From Glebionis coronaria (taxonomy: Eukaryota > Streptophyta > Magnoliopsida > Asterales > Asteraceae), in contig CM046878.1 of assembly GCA_025667525.1 (NCBI GenBank), positions 96,301,237-96,365,236 of the forward strand: DNA of 64,000 nt, read 5' to 3'. Each line of letters opens with the position of its first letter. Within the stretch, counting starts at the first letter, position 1. This document shows, piece after piece, positions 1 through 10,870 of the stretch. Made by a program: the position numbers and the translations under genes. The notes beneath the pieces were generated by a model. The model did not search any database. It saw only the letters and a list, made by a program, of their open reading frames with translations, and was not told the origin of the DNA.

Positions 1-3000
1 GATAAGCCGTGCTTAAACTCAGTTCAGTGCCCATCGCACGTTGAAGCGATCTCCAAAATTCCGACGTAAATCTACTGTCGCGATCCGAAATGATCGATAA
101 CGGCACTCCATGTCTACAGACGATCTCTTTCACGTACACGCTGGCGAGTCTTTCCATGCTGTCCGTCTTCTTCATAGGTAAGAAATGAGCAGATTTCGTC
201 AACCTGTCCACAATTACCCATATCATATCGCATCCACTAGGAGTCCTAGGTAAACCCGTCACAAAATCCATTGCGATTTTCTCCCATTTCCATTCTGGGA
301 TTTCCGGTTGTACCAACAATCCAGATGGTTTCTTATGTTCTGCCTGAACCTTCGCGCAAGTCAAACACTTACTGACGTAACGAGCAATATCTGCCTTCAT
401 ATTCGGCCACCAATAAACTTTCTTCAGGTCGTGGTACATCTTATCCGATCCAGGATGTATCGAATACTTCGACTTATGCGACTCATTCATAACCAATTCT
501 CGAACTCCAGGCTTTCCTTCCTCAGATGGACACAATGGTAACCAAATTCGATTCTCAAAATATCTTAGTCCGTCAGACCTAATCACGAAAATAGGTTTCA
601 ACATTCGTCCCAAATTCTCGGCTTCAACATTCCCTTTCATTAAACCTCTCTCCTGAGCCTTCAGTATGGTTTCGGTTAAGTCAACGCTCTCACTCATCAC
701 TAAAGCTCTAACCCTCAAAGGTTTCTCCCGCTCCTTCCTACTCAATGCATCCGCTACAACATTCGCCTTCCCAGGGTGATAGCGAATTTCACAATCGTAA
801 TCACTCAATAGTTCAACCCATCGTCTTTGTCGCATATTCAACTCCTTTTGATCTAAAATGTGCTGCAAACTCTTGTGATCAGTGAATACAACACACTTTG
901 TCCCATACAGATAGTGTCTCCACAGCTTCAACGCAAAAACTACCGCTCCTAATTCCAAATCGTGTGTCGTGTAGTTCTCCTCGTTCTTCCTTAATTGCCT
1001 CGACGCGTAAGCTATCACCTTTTCACGTTGCATTAATACTGCTCCGTAACCCTTACGAGACGCATCACAATACACCACGAAGTCTTCGGTTCCTTCAGGC
1101 AATGATAAAATCGGCGCGGAACATAACTTATCCTTGAGCGTTTCGAAAGCAAGCTCTTCCTCAATTCCCCATTCATACACCCTATTCTTCTCGGTAAGCC
1201 GCGTCAATGGTTTCGCAATCAACGAAAATCCTTCAATAAACCTTCTATAGTACCCAGCTAAACCCAAAAATTGTCGAACTTCAGTCGGCGTCGTCGGTGC
1301 TGACCATTCCCTGATTGCTACGATCTTAGCAGGATCTACACGAACTCCTTCCTTATCAATCACATGACCTAGAAACTGCACTGATTCCAACCAAAACTCA
1401 CACTTAGAGAATTTTGCATACAGCTTCTCCTTCCTTAACAACTCCAAAATCTTTCTCAGGTGCTTCTCGTGCTCCTCCTTACTCTTAGAGTAAATAAGTA
1501 TGTCGTCGATGAAAACAATAACAAACTTATCTAGATACGGCTTGCACACGCGATTCATAAGATCCATGAATACAGCAGGCGCGTTCGTCAACCCAAACGG
1601 CATCACTCGAAATTCAAAGTGTCCATACCGCGTACGAAAGGCAGTTACAGGAATATCCTCCTCTCTTACACGCAGTTGATGATACCCTGATCTTAAATCG
1701 ATCTTTGAGTATACACTGGACCCTTGCAATTGATCGAACAAATCATCAATCCTCGGTAATGGGTACCGATTCTTAACCGTCAGCTTATTGAGTTCTCTAT
1801 AGTCGATACACATTCTAAACGAACCATCCTTCTTCTTTACGAACAACACTGGCGCTCCCCAAGGTGATGAGCTCGGCCTAATAAATCCTTTGTCCATCAA
1901 CTCCTTCAGTTGATCCGCTAACTCCTTTAACTCAGATGGTGCTAAACGATAAGGTGCACGTGCAACCGGTGCAGCTCCTGGCACTAAATCAATTCGAAAC
2001 TCGACCTCACGATTAGGCGGTAAACCTGGCAACTCGTCTGGAAAAACGTCCGGATACTCGCGAATAATTGGTACCTCTTCAATCCTCGCCTCTACATCAC
2101 CATCGCTCGAAACTTGTGCCAAAAACACATCGCATCCGCTCTCTACGTACTTCATTATCTTCAAACACGAAATCACCTTCAAACGAGAAGTGCATTCGTC
2201 TCCCTTTACCGTCAAAACCCTATTCCTCAGCGGAATCTGCACCAATCTCTCACCACAGACGATTGTAGCACTATGCGCCATTAGCCAATCCATTCCCACA
2301 ATCACGTCAAACGATCCTAGCTCTATAGGCATCAAGTCGATTTTAAAAGCGTAGTTTCCTAACTTCAAGGTACACCCTTTCAGTATAGAATTCGTACTAA
2401 CAATTTTTCCATCGGCTAATTCAACATTATAACTAGTCGTTAACAATACCGGTTCTCTATCGATATGACGACTAAATCTAACGTCTACAAAACTCTTGTC
2501 GGAGCCAGAATCAAATAAAATACTAGCATAACAAGCGTCTAGCAAAAACGTACCGGTAACCACATTGGGACCTTGTGGTTTATCAGCAGTTCCCACTTGA
2601 TACACAGCTGCCGCATTATTTCCTCCCCGTCTGTTCCCTGTCTTCGGGCAATTTGCTTGCACATGCCCCCTTTCTCCACAGCTATAACATCCTCTCATCC
2701 TGATAGCATTAGCCCCAGTGGCTACTCCTCCCATTCGACAACTAGCAGTCCTATGACCTGCCTTTCCACACTTGCCGCATGCCTGCGGGCAGTTTCCAAC
2801 ATGATACAAGTTGCACTTTCCACAATGGGGGTTCACTTTCACACCTCTAGGGTTCGTCACGGCCCTCATCCCTTCGTTCCTTCTCTGATTAAACTGTTGA
2901 TTATGGTTCGGCCCTTGGTTGTTTCGATTTCCTCCTCGGTTCTGGCCTTGGGATTGATTACCTTGTGCTGCCTCCCATTTTCTTTTGTTACCCTCAGCAA

Positions 3001-3676
3001 TGTAATTCTGCTTATCCTGAAGCTTAACGTCCATCAAAGCGTGAGCCATTTGAACCGCTTCGTCAAACGTTCCAGGTTTCGACGAAGTTGTTTCACCCTT
3101 GATGTTGCTAGATAAACCCTTAATATACTGCTTCATTTTCTTGGCATCATTGGCAAATATGTCCGGACACAAAAGACTTAACTCATTGAATCTCCTGGTG
3201 TAAGCAGCTATATCGTTGTTCCTTAAGGTCAGATGTCTCAATTCGTCCTCCAATTGCCCCAATTCCTCCTCTGGGCAGAACTTCTTGGTCAACAAAGCTT
3301 TGGTCGCATTCCACGTTCTCGCATTTGCCACAGCCAATCCCACCGTAGCTACCTGGGTATTCCACCAGCTTAACGCATCATCCAGAAATGTAGCTGCTGC
3401 AAACTTTACTTTATCCGCCTCTGCACAACCACTGATTTCAAACGTACTCTCAACTTTTTCCAACCATCGCCTAAGTTCTAGGGCTCCACCCGATCCACGG
3501 AACTGCGTAGGACCGCACTTCATAAAGCTTGAATAGGTACACACTCTCGGGGCTGGTTGTCTCCCCGCGTTCCTTCCTGGATCCTGATTTCTCCCAGCTC
3601 GGTCTGCTTCCAACGCATTAGCTATCGCTTCCTGAATCATGTTGTTAACACGATCGGCAGTCAACTTTGGAGGCAT
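1..3676 (-). CDS. Gypsy gag-pol polyprotein, C-terminus beyond window
   Basis: The start is the CAT at 3674-3676 ([10 protein letters not shown]...). About 1,225 codons fit before the edge. I checked the frame at gag, zinc knuckles, protease, RT, RNase H and both ends of the integrase segment and all share it; I saw no stop. Domains by approximate residue: gag core with LSWWNTQ near 104; cysteine knuckles CGKCGKAGH and [14 protein letters not shown] (about 330-343) that bind the RNA genome; aspartic protease DSGSDKSF near 389; reverse transcriptase FIDDILIYS near 722 with both catalytic Asp; RNase [10 protein letters not shown] near 870; integrase zinc finger and the segment [13 protein letters not shown] near 1157. 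All catalytic residues I looked for are present, so this copy may be recent and coding-competent. Not visible: the integrase C-terminus and any chromodomain. Confidence 0.92.
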   Translation of the reverse strand, partial: MPPKLTADRVNNMIQEAIANALEADRAGRNQDPGRNAGRQPAPRVCTYSSFMKCGPTQFRGSGGALELRRWLEKVESTFEISGCAEADKVKFAAATFLDDALSWWNTQVATVGLAVANARTWNATKALLTKKFCPEEELGQLEDELRHLTLRNNDIAAYTRRFNELSLLCPDIFANDAKKMKQYIKGLSSNIKGETTSSKPGTFDEAVQMAHALMDVKLQDKQNYIAEGNKRKWEAAQGNQSQGQNRGGNRNNQGPNHNQQFNQRRNEGMRAVTNPRGVKVNPHCGKCNLYHVGNCPQACGKCGKAGHRTASCRMGGVATGANAIRMRGCYSCGERGHVQANCPKTGNRRGGNNAAAVYQVGTADKPQGPNVVTGTFLLDACYASILFDSGSDKSFVDVRFSRHIDREPVLLTTSYNVELADGKIVSTNSILKGCTLKLGNYAFKIDLMPIELGSFDVIVGMDWLMAHSATIVCGERLVQIPLRNRVLTVKGDECTSRLKVISCLKIMKYVESGCDVFLAQVSSDGDVEARIEEVPIIREYPDVFPDELPGLPPNREVEFRIDLVPGAAPVARAPYRLAPSELKELADQLKELMDKGFIRPSSSPWGAPVLFVKKKDGSFRMCIDYRELNKLTVKNRYPLPRIDDLFDQLQGSSVYSKIDLRSGYHQLRVREEDIPVTAFRTRYGHFEFRVMPFGLTNAPAVFMDLMNRVCKPYLDKFVIVFIDDILIYSKSKEEHEKHLRKILELLRKEKLYAKFSKCEFWLESVQFLGHVIDKEGVRVDPAKIVAIREWSAPTTPTEVRQFLGLAGYYRRFIEGFSLIAKPLTRLTEKNRVYEWGIEEELAFETLKDKLCSAPILSLPEGTEDFVVYCDASRKGYGAVLMQREKVIAYASRQLRKNEENYTTHDLELGAVVFALKLWRHYLYGTKCVVFTDHKSLQHILDQKELNMRQRRWVELLSDYDCEIRYHPGKANVVADALSRKEREKPLRVRALVMSESVDLTETILKAQERGLMKGNVEAENLGRMLKPIFVIRSDGLRYFENRIWLPLCPSEEGKPGVRELVMNESHKSKYSIHPGSDKMYHDLKKVYWWPNMKADIARYVSKCLTCAKVQAEHKKPSGLLVQPEIPEWKWEKIAMDFVTGLPRTPSGCDMIWVIVDRLTKSAHFLPMKKTDSMERLASVYVKEIVCRHGVPLSIISDRDSRFTSEFWRSLQRAMGTELSLSTAY

Positions 3677-4018
3677 TGTTTTATCGAATATCTCTTTCTT
3701 CAAGACAAGAAAAATAGAAAAAAACAATGTAAGTATTCATATCAAGTTTCCCAGACATAAAATACATACAACGACACATCACTACGGAGTTACTAATATT
3801 CATCAATTCACACCACAAAAGATCAAATTTAAGACATATCACAGATCATGAAAGGTAACATAGATTGTATTGATAGTTAACCAAAATCGTGACAAGTAAT
3901 GCCACTACAATCATTCACCACAAAACATCAAGTACTTGAGTTTCTCGTCATAATACCATCATACAAAGGTCTAAAATAGTTCTATTACAATGATCAAAGA
4001 AAAATACAAAACAAGTAA

Positions 4019-4807
4019 CTAGGCATGTGGTGATCCACACGGCCTCTTGGATGGCGGCTCGTCGTCGTCCTCGGTTTCCTCATCACTCACGTCCTCGTCC
4101 ACATCATCCACTTTTCCCTTTCCTTTCTCATCTGGCCCACATTCTGTTTCCTTTTTCGTCCCTGATGTGGATCCATGCTCAATCGCTCCTTGATTTCCCA
4201 CCGAAATACAAGCATCTCCAGTAGGCGGCTGAACCATGAAGTCATTCGCCTCCATCTCCACATCGTCCACGAATCTCCAATCCGGGGGCAATGAATCCCT
4301 CACACGATGCTCCCAACTCTGCATCCTCGACAACCTCATCTGATCTTCCCTCACACGATCAAGACTAGCACTTAAATTCGCAACCATTGATTTCAAACTG
4401 TTGATGGCACCTGCGTTCATCATCCCATCATACGCAATCCTTGAAGTCCTTTCCAACAATCTTTCGTCCGCCTTGTCATTCTCGTCGAATCTACTGACCA
4501 CTCTTGATTCCACTACATACCTCATGCACATCGATCCTTCCAAACCTCTCACAGTCCGTCGCACGTCATGATAATTCCTCGGTCCGGGACAGCAAATTCT
4601 TGGGATGCCTTGATGAAGAGAATTTGCGCTCATTGCACCTTCGGCTCTTCTGGGAATATCTGGTACACCAACCAGATGGGAAGTACGCATAGGCGTGGGA
4701 CAAGTAGTTCTCCTTGAGTCGGGGTCCTGGGCTCGTACATCGTTACCGTTATCGTTGGGCGGTACCTCGGCCATTCCTGCAATAACAGCGAATTTCGGAG
4801 GGTACAT
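4019..4807 (-). CDS. Extra ORF between primer-binding site and gag, unknown function
   Basis: A 262-residue open frame sits in the leader of the gypsy element, same strand as gag and 342 bases upstream of it, in a position where most gypsy elements are non-coding. I do not recognise the family. The middle (about 125-175) is a heptad-like helical stretch (INSLKSMVANLSASLDRV) that could form a coiled coil. The C-terminal 50 residues are strongly acidic (DDVDEDVSDEETEDDDEP), followed by a short basic PPSKRP that could serve in nuclear import. A second Met at residue 12 (MAEVPPNDN) is an alternative start. No signal peptide or membrane segment is seen. It may be a real accessory protein, as extra ORFs are known in some Tat/Ogre elements, or an accidental frame; its length and open state next to an open gag-pol favour coding. 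Confidence 0.6.
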   Translation of the reverse strand: MYPPKFAVIAGMAEVPPNDNGNDVRAQDPDSRRTTCPTPMRTSHLVGVPDIPRRAEGAMSANSLHQGIPRICCPGPRNYHDVRRTVRGLEGSMCMRYVVESRVVSRFDENDKADERLLERTSRIAYDGMMNAGAINSLKSMVANLSASLDRVREDQMRLSRMQSWEHRVRDSLPPDWRFVDDVEMEANDFMVQPPTGDACISVGNQGAIEHGSTSGTKKETECGPDEKGKGKVDDVDEDVSDEETEDDDEPPSKRPCGSPHA

Positions 4808-5140
4808 AAGTAATTATACAATAATTATAAATATATGCATGCAAATGCAATGCAAAGGTGGTACATATGCCCGAAATGTAATAATATGATGCTCATGCAT
4901 GATTAATATGAAAATTACGATGTCGGATATTTCACGTAAAATTTAACGTCTACATATAGTAATTCCATACTTATATAATAATTACCCACATATATACTTT
5001 ACTCAAAAGTATACGTCAAATGCCATAAATACAACAATAAATCTTACCGGAGCCATGCAGGATAGTTGTGTGTGCTTGGACCCTTTCTTACAACACCAAA
5101 AGTTATAGTTTAGGATTTTCAAAAACGACCTAATTCTCTA

Positions 5141-5163
5141 TAACTCGTGGCTCTGATTACCAA
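5141..5163 (-). promoter_or_regulatory. Primer-binding site of the gypsy element (tRNA-iMet type)
   Basis: Two bases inside the LTR end the minus strand reads TTGGTAATCAGAGCCACGAG. This matches the initiator tRNA-Met type site TGGTATCAGAGCC with one extra A. It fixes the LTR edge at 5166 and the direction of the element. Confidence 0.8.
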
Positions 5164-5165
5164 TC

Positions 5166-7964
5166 TGTAACACCCCCACAATTGTTATGCGCAGCGGAAC
5201 TACAACAATGGGTGCTACACAGTATTCATTGCACACAAGAGATATCAAACGACGCTAAAAAGACGTCATCTTAAAAATTGAAATTTAAAGTTGTTAAATA
5301 ATACATGTCCACAGTTTTTCCAACCCCAAATAGTGCACAGAGTTTAGCGTTTTCGGTCCCCATGAATCTCAACCCCAAAAACTTCAGTTTTACAACCACA
5401 TGACATTAAACATAAAAAAAATTGTTTAAGTAGAAAAGGAGGGAAAAACAAGCGGACACCAAGCCGATCACACAACATCCATCCCATGCATGCTCCATCC
5501 TACTGCTCAGCGGTTACCTGAAATACATGCCAAAATTTGGTCAACGAAAACGTTGAGTGGAATTCATAGGTTTTTCAATCCATTTGAACGTATATATAAT
5601 AAAAACCATTCGTGATCATTTATAGTCTTGTCGATCAAACAAACTATAATCAGGATACTGACAATTGTGTTTAAGCTCATAACACTAATCCGTTAACTCA
5701 ATCACCCGCGTAAATATACCGGCATGATTCAGATGAAACCAGTGCCCCTCTAAAGGCATCAGTTGCAATTATACCTTATTTCTCATACAAAATAATCTAC
5801 CGCAGAACTTACTATAAGTACAGCTTCTCGGCTAGCATTGGGTCGTTAACCCCGTAGTACTACAAATTGCATAAGCGGCTATTTCCCCCTTCGCAAGGGC
5901 AAGACAATAGTTAATAGTTCATGAATTTAGGGACTTTTGCAACTTTGGTACTCAACACAATTTCTAAGGCAACTTTCGGGTCTAACAATCATTCATGATA
6001 TACGTTCCTTTTAAAAACTAGCATGCATTTCCCTCGCGGGTAAAACAATTTGAAATAATATAAGCGAGGCTATAAATTCACACCTTAGATATTAAGTAGT
6101 CGGTAGTTCGAGGAGTGTTCACTGACGATGTTACGGATGCCCGGGTAATTCAACACCTATCACAAATAACGCGTAATGAGTAATCTCATTTAAATACTTA
6201 CGGTACTGTATAAAATACATATATATAAGTCACTTAAGACCAATATAACTCACGCCAAAAACAAAAACAACAAGTATCATTCATTTTATACCATTCGTTC
6301 TTATAACCTACGTTGTCCATTTTTACTCGTTCTCGCCGGTACTTGACTAAAGTACGGGCTGATTTACCTTATTAAACCATGCTTATAAAATTTGATAAAA
6401 TTTCCAAAAATCCTATATGACCTGTAGATAACATGTTTTTAAGTCCAACAAAAGTTTTCACTTTTACGACCCGTTACGCAACTCATTTCCACGACTACAT
6501 TTTACGGGCTGAAATTGCGCTTCGACCAATTTTGACCACTTTGACCTATATGAAAAATACCTTTGACTTTCTTGACTCATAAGTCAACATATAGACTCAT
6601 TTGTACAGGTTAGGTACCAAGTTTTGACCCTTGATCATTCACCAAATTATACTTGTGACCCTCGGGATTTGACTAAAACTTTACACAAATCCGGATTGTG
6701 AAAGTCCTCGTCTCCCGGTACCCGATCTTTAAAATGTCATAACTTTTAGCTCGTTTTGAGTCACGGGCTCTACCTTATACCAAATTAAAGCTAGAAAAAC
6801 CCTCTATCACTACATTTAGTTTTCAAAACTTGAAACAAAAATCATTTTTCCAAAATAGACCAAATGTTTCTGCCTAAAAATGACTATACCAAAAACATGC
6901 TTAGACTCGATTCCAAGACTTCTAACCAACACTAAACATCATCCTAAGACTTCCCAAACATATCCTAGCATCAAACTTCCATCCTACCCCTATTGATCAA
7001 CCAATCTCAATATCAAAATCAAAGAAAAATACACATGCAAGTAGTAACACCTATGTAAATCATCATAAAACAAATAACCAAACACAATAATAACATGCAT
7101 GATCAACAACCACCATGGCTCCCCAAACACCCCCTTTGCCGTGGGGTTTGGGTGACCCATTCACCACAACCAAATTAATTTTGGTGGGTTTTCATGGTGT
7201 TTATACTTCCATAACACTCAAAATTAACATGCATTAGCTCAAATAGCCACAAAAACGAATTTTGGATCATATGAAAAATCTTGAAAAATTTTTATCAATG
7301 CATGTTGGATTTGATTACATGAATAGGTGGGTAATGACCAAACTAAGCGTGGTCTAACCTTAGATTTTTGAAAAATCAAGTAGAAAAGATTTTTGGTGGA
7401 TTTTTGTGTGTTCTTGGGTGTGCCGTGAGTTTAGAGAGAGACAAGGGAGGGAGTGTTTGATTTTTCTTGTAAATTTTTGTATGTGTTTGTGTGTTTGTCC
7501 ACTTTGCCCCTTTTTGTTAGTTAGGAGGGACCTAAATGCAATTTTGGGCTTCTTTTGTCCTTAAATAGAAAACAACCTCAAAACTTTGCGGGTTTGACCC
7601 ATTTGTCAATTTTGAAAATTTTACGGGAGTCGGAAATCTTCCCGAATGCTCCAAAATATTTTTGGGATACTTTAAATGTACTTGGAAGGCTATAAAACTC
7701 ACACGACTCAACTTAACACGAACCGTAAATAAAATTCTCGAAAAATTACATTATCGATAAATCGTCAAAAATTATATAAAATTGGGCATCCCTCGGGATC
7801 GTAATCGTCATCGTCCTTCTCAAAACGTCAACCGTAAAAATTATAACCTCGAACATCGGCTTTAACCAAAATACTTATAATTATAGAAATTAAAATTTAT
7901 CAAAAATTTCAAAAATTAGCGTAATTTAGGGTATCGTTAATGACCTCGATTCTAGGGTGTCACA
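5166..7964 (-). repeat. 5' LTR of the gypsy element, about 2.8 kb
   Basis: On the minus strand the LTR starts TGTGACACCC (7964) and ends GGGGGTGTTACA (5166), giving TG..CA ends that extend as an imperfect inverted repeat. The partner LTR is off the window. Nothing protein-coding is evident in its 2,799 bases. Its outline resembles the solo LTR at 12026-15705 (same TGTAACACCCC edge, same GTTGAGTG..GAATTCATAGGTTT block about 350 bases in), so the two families are related. Confidence 0.85.
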
Positions 7965-8370
7965 AAGCCCGAGTTGGCCCGAATGCATTTTAGGGTATGA
8001 AATGTCAGCAGCTTTATTCATATTATCACAACATCACTCATTCCTGCTACAAATCCAAATCATAAACTTCATCAAACCCTTCAAAATCCACTTCATCAAT
8101 ATCATAAAATCATCTTGCTACAACATCAACCCGAATCACACAAGACTTCGATATCAAAAGAAAACATCTTTCAAATCTAAACGTTTCTATGTTTGCATCA
8201 GATAAACTGGTGGATGGTGGTGATGTTCATGGATTTATGCATGTTATGCTTGCATCAGATAAACGTTTCTATGCTTTTCGATTTGCTTCTTGTTTCAACA
8301 GTTGCAAACATGCTACTGTAATAGATCTGAAAATGGATTTGACGTTTGTTCAAACTATCTTAAATGACAC
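7965..8370. other. Interval between two retroelements, no gene recognised
   Basis: AT-rich DNA with no convincing coding region. It contains a short direct repeat, TTGCATCAGATAAAC, near 8194 and 8248. Small open frames here have no recognisable protein content. Confidence 0.5.
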
Positions 8371-8375
8371 ATCTG

Positions 8376-8768
8376 TGATGGAGGAACATATAAAATAAAC
8401 TGGTTATTTAGTTTAATTTGTGGTATCTTTTATTTTAGTAATCTTATTTTGTGTTTTTTAAGAATAATTTTTATCTTTTTTTCCAAGTTTAGTTTTTCTA
8501 TATAATTAAGACTTTTTGTATTGAATTATGATGAAGTTATAAATAAAAAAAATACAGACTTTTAGTCTTTTGTTAATCAACTTAAATCCAGGTTGGGGTT
8601 TATTGTTTGATTTCACCCTAATAATCGGGTATTCGTTGAATCAACGATTGTTGGAGTTTACCTGATTATCGGTATTCTTTTTGAATCAACGATAGTTGGA
8701 AGAGTTGTTTCTGGCATTCTTTGGAATCAACAGATTCAATTTATCTATCCTAGTTTGTCGCTACATCA
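8376..8768 (+). repeat. LTR copy 1 of the short element
   Basis: Begins TGATGG and ends CTACATCA, 393 bp. It is preceded by target duplication ATCTG and followed by GT and the primer-binding site. Confidence 0.93.
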
Positions 8769-8783
8769 GTTGGTATCAGAGCC
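8769..8783 (+). promoter_or_regulatory. Primer-binding site of the short element
   Basis: GT followed by TGGTATCAGAGCC (8771-8783), a perfect initiator-tRNA-Met type primer site. The two bases between LTR end and primer site are GT, which matters for the LTR-LTR junctions at 9619 and 10016. Confidence 0.9.
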
Positions 8784-8799
8784 GAAGTTCCTGATTAAG

Positions 8800-9213
8800 A
8801 TGTTAGAATATCCATTTTTTGAGAGTGATGGTTTATCTTCTGATGAATGGGAAGATTATGGTGCAACTAGTGATGATTATGAAGGTCCTCCAATATTTGA
8901 TGATGATCAATATGAAGAAGAATCTATGCTAGTTTATAATACTGATATTAATGATGTCATTGGGGAAGAAGAAGGATTTATCGGAAAAGAAGAATTTGGT
9001 CGGGAAAAAGATAACATTGAAGACGTTGTAGTTGTGGATACTAATCTTTATTCATCAATGATCCAAACTACCATGGTCGATAAGTTGGGTTTAAAGACGA
9101 TCAAGGTTCGAGGTAGATTCATTATAAATAAAGGAAATTTGATGCAAGGGATACAACTTTGGATGCTACGAGTACAAGGACAAGCGACACAAACTCGAGG
9201 ACGAGTTTTTTGA
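8800..9213 (+). CDS. Internal ORF of the short LTR element, fused gypsy polyprotein fragments
   Basis: An uninterrupted 137-codon frame fills almost the whole internal region, from an ATG 17 bases after the primer site to TGA 12 bases before the next LTR. It opens with an acidic segment (FDDDQYEEESM) and contains SSMIQTTMVDKLGLKTIK, which looks like the aspartic-protease neighbourhood of a CRM/Reina-like gypsy polyprotein, and ends WMLRVQGQATQTRGRVF. There is no gag knuckle, RT, RNase H or integrase. This looks like a deletion derivative of an autonomous gypsy family; the frame may be kept by youth rather than function. Confidence 0.6.
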   Translation: MLEYPFFESDGLSSDEWEDYGATSDDYEGPPIFDDDQYEEESMLVYNTDINDVIGEEEGFIGKEEFGREKDNIEDVVVVDTNLYSSMIQTTMVDKLGLKTIKVRGRFIINKGNLMQGIQLWMLRVQGQATQTRGRVF

Positions 9214-9225
9214 AGTGAGGGAGAA

Positions 9226-9618
9226 TGATGGAGGAACATATAAAATAAACTGGTTATTTAGTTTAATTTTTGGTATCTTTTATTTTAGTAATCTTATTTT
9301 GTGTTTTTTAAGAATAATTTTTATCTTTTTTTCCAAGTTTAGTTTTTCTATATAATTAAGACTTTTTGTATTGAATTATGATGAAGTTATAAATAAAAAA
9401 AATACAGACTTTTAGTCTTTTGTTAATCAACTTAAATCCAGGTTGGGGTTTATTGTTTGATTTCACCCTAATAATCGGGTATTCGTTGAATCAACGATTG
9501 TTGGAGTTTACCTGATTATCGGTATTCTTTTTGAATCAACGATAGTTGGAAGAGTTGTTTCTGGCATTCTTTGGAATCAACAGATTCAATTTATCTATCC
9601 TAGTTTGTCGCTACATCA
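9226..9618 (+). repeat. LTR copy 2 of the short element
   Basis: 393 bp, TGATGG..CATCA. It follows a purine-rich tract (GAAGTGAGGGAGAA, ending in AA) that serves as the plus-strand primer site. One visible difference from copy 1 is TTTTTGG in place of TTTGTGG near the start. Confidence 0.93.
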
Positions 9619-9622
9619 GTAA
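9619..9622 (+). other. LTR-LTR junction GTAA
   Basis: The four bases GTAA join LTR 2 to LTR 3. GT equals the two bases after the LTR on the primer-site side (8769-8770) and AA equals the two bases before the LTR on the polypurine side (9224-9225). Confidence 0.9.
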
Positions 9623-10015
9623 TGATGGAGGAACATATAAAATAAACTGGTTATTTAGTTTAATTTGTGGTATCTTTTATTTTAGTAATCTTATTTTGTG
9701 TTTTTTAAGAATAATTTTTATCTTTTTTTCCAAGTTTAGTTTTTCTATATAATTAAGACTTTTTGTATTGAATTATGATGAAGTTATAAATAAAAAAAAT
9801 ACAGACTTTTAGTCTTTTGTTAATCAACTTAAATCCAGGTTGGGGTTTATTGTTTGATTTCACCCTAATAATCGGGTATTCGTTGAATCAACGATTGTTG
9901 GAGTTTACCTGATTATCGGTATTCTTTTTGAATCAACGATAGTTGGAAGAGTTGTTTCTGGCATTCTTTGGAATCAACAGATTCAATTTATCTATCCTAG
10001 TTTGTCGCTACATCA
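9623..10015 (+). repeat. LTR copy 3 of the short element
   Basis: 393 bp, spaced 397 bp from copies 2 and 4. No internal sequence separates it from its neighbours. Confidence 0.93.
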
Positions 10016-10019
10016 GTAA
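10016..10019 (+). other. LTR-LTR junction GTAA (second)
   Basis: Same four bases as at 9619-9622, joining LTR 3 to LTR 4. Confidence 0.9.
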
Positions 10020-10412
10020 TGATGGAGGAACATATAAAATAAACTGGTTATTTAGTTTAATTTGTGGTATCTTTTATTTTAGTAATCTTATTTTGTGTTT
10101 TTTAAGAATAATTTTTATCTTTTTTTCCAAGTTTAGTTTTTCTATATAATTAAGACTTTTTGTATTGAATTATGATGAAGTTATAAATAAAAAAAATACA
10201 GACTTTTAGTCTTTTGTTAATCAACTTAAATCCAGGTTGGGGTTTATTGTTTGATTTCACCCTAATAATCGAGTATTCGTTGAATCAACGATTGTTGGAG
10301 TTTACCTGATTATCGGTATTCTTTTTGAATCAACGATAGTTGGAAGAGTTGTTTCTGGCATTCTTTGGAATCAACAGATTCAATTTATCTATCCTAGTTT
10401 GTCGCTACATCA
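10020..10412 (+). repeat. LTR copy 4 of the short element
   Basis: 393 bp, ending CATCA and followed by target duplication ATCTG. It differs visibly from the others by ATCGAGTATTCG in place of ATCGGGTATTCG. Confidence 0.93.
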
Positions 10413-10417
10413 ATCTG

Positions 10418-10870
10418 ACTTTTTACCTTCAAGTCGGGTTGGTTCGGTTTGAACCGAAGTGCAACCCGACAAACCCGAGTTAATACCGAACCGAGCCGAG
10501 TTGTTTCGGTTTCGGTTTCGGTCTAACTTTTGGTCTTGTTTCGGTTTCGGTTTTACTCGGGACGGGTCAGGTCGAGTCGATTATGGCCCGATGCTCAGCC
10601 TAATACAAAATAAGCAAAATCACAATGAACACTTACCAAAACTTAAAACAAATCAATTTTTAGAAAAAGCTAATAAGACACAATATAAAAACTTATTAAA
10701 CACTAAATAATCAAAATATTTAAAATCACATTTTATAAAAATATTAAACTAACAAAATCAACTTATTTAAAAACTAGAAAACACAAAAATTAAGCAATAA
10801 ACACAATAATCTAAAAAACCTCAAACACACCAACTCAATAAGCACAATCCAATAAGCAAACCAATCACAT
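10418..10870. other. CCGA/TCGG-rich pocket and A-rich DNA, unassigned
   Basis: About 10436-10600 is dense in short TTCGGTTTCGGT and ACCCGA motifs, reminiscent of the subterminal motifs of hAT-type DNA transposons, but I see no paired terminus or 8-bp duplication. The rest is A-rich with no gene. Confidence 0.3.

Larger units (their letters stand above)
1..7964 (-). mobile_element. Ty3/gypsy LTR retrotransposon (Tekay/Del-like), 5' part, runs off left edge
   Basis: Read on the minus strand, the order is LTR (7964-5166), primer-binding site, an extra ORF (4807-4019), then a single gag-protease-RT-RNase H-integrase frame (3676 to the window edge). The protein order PR-RT-RH-IN is that of Ty3/gypsy. 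A long LTR and one fused gag-pol frame fit the Tekay/Del group; the chromodomain that would confirm this lies beyond base 1. The 333 bp leader between primer site and extra ORF and the 342 bp between extra ORF and gag contain no gene I recognise. The second LTR is outside the window, so age and target duplication cannot be judged; the 5 bases outside the visible LTR are AAGCC (7965-7969). Confidence 0.9.
8371..10417 (+). mobile_element. Non-autonomous short LTR element arranged LTR-internal-LTR-LTR-LTR
   Basis: Four 393-bp LTRs (TGATGG..CATCA) lie in direct orientation. The first two enclose a 457-bp internal region with a tRNA-iMet primer site and a polypurine tract; LTRs 2, 3 and 4 are separated only by GTAA. 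The whole array is flanked by one perfect 5-bp target duplication, ATCTG (8371-8375 and 10413-10417), so it occupies a single insertion site. By eye the LTRs differ at only about one or two positions, so the array is young. The size is close to TRIM-class elements, but the internal ORF shows descent from a gypsy family. Confidence 0.92.

Noticed and set aside
9546..10149. Duplicate 68-residue frames in the short element
   Set aside because: They span LTR-LTR junctions and are identical because the LTRs are; no protein character.
10436..10600. hAT transposon terminus
   Set aside because: Motif density is suggestive, but no terminal inverted repeat or 8-bp duplication was found.
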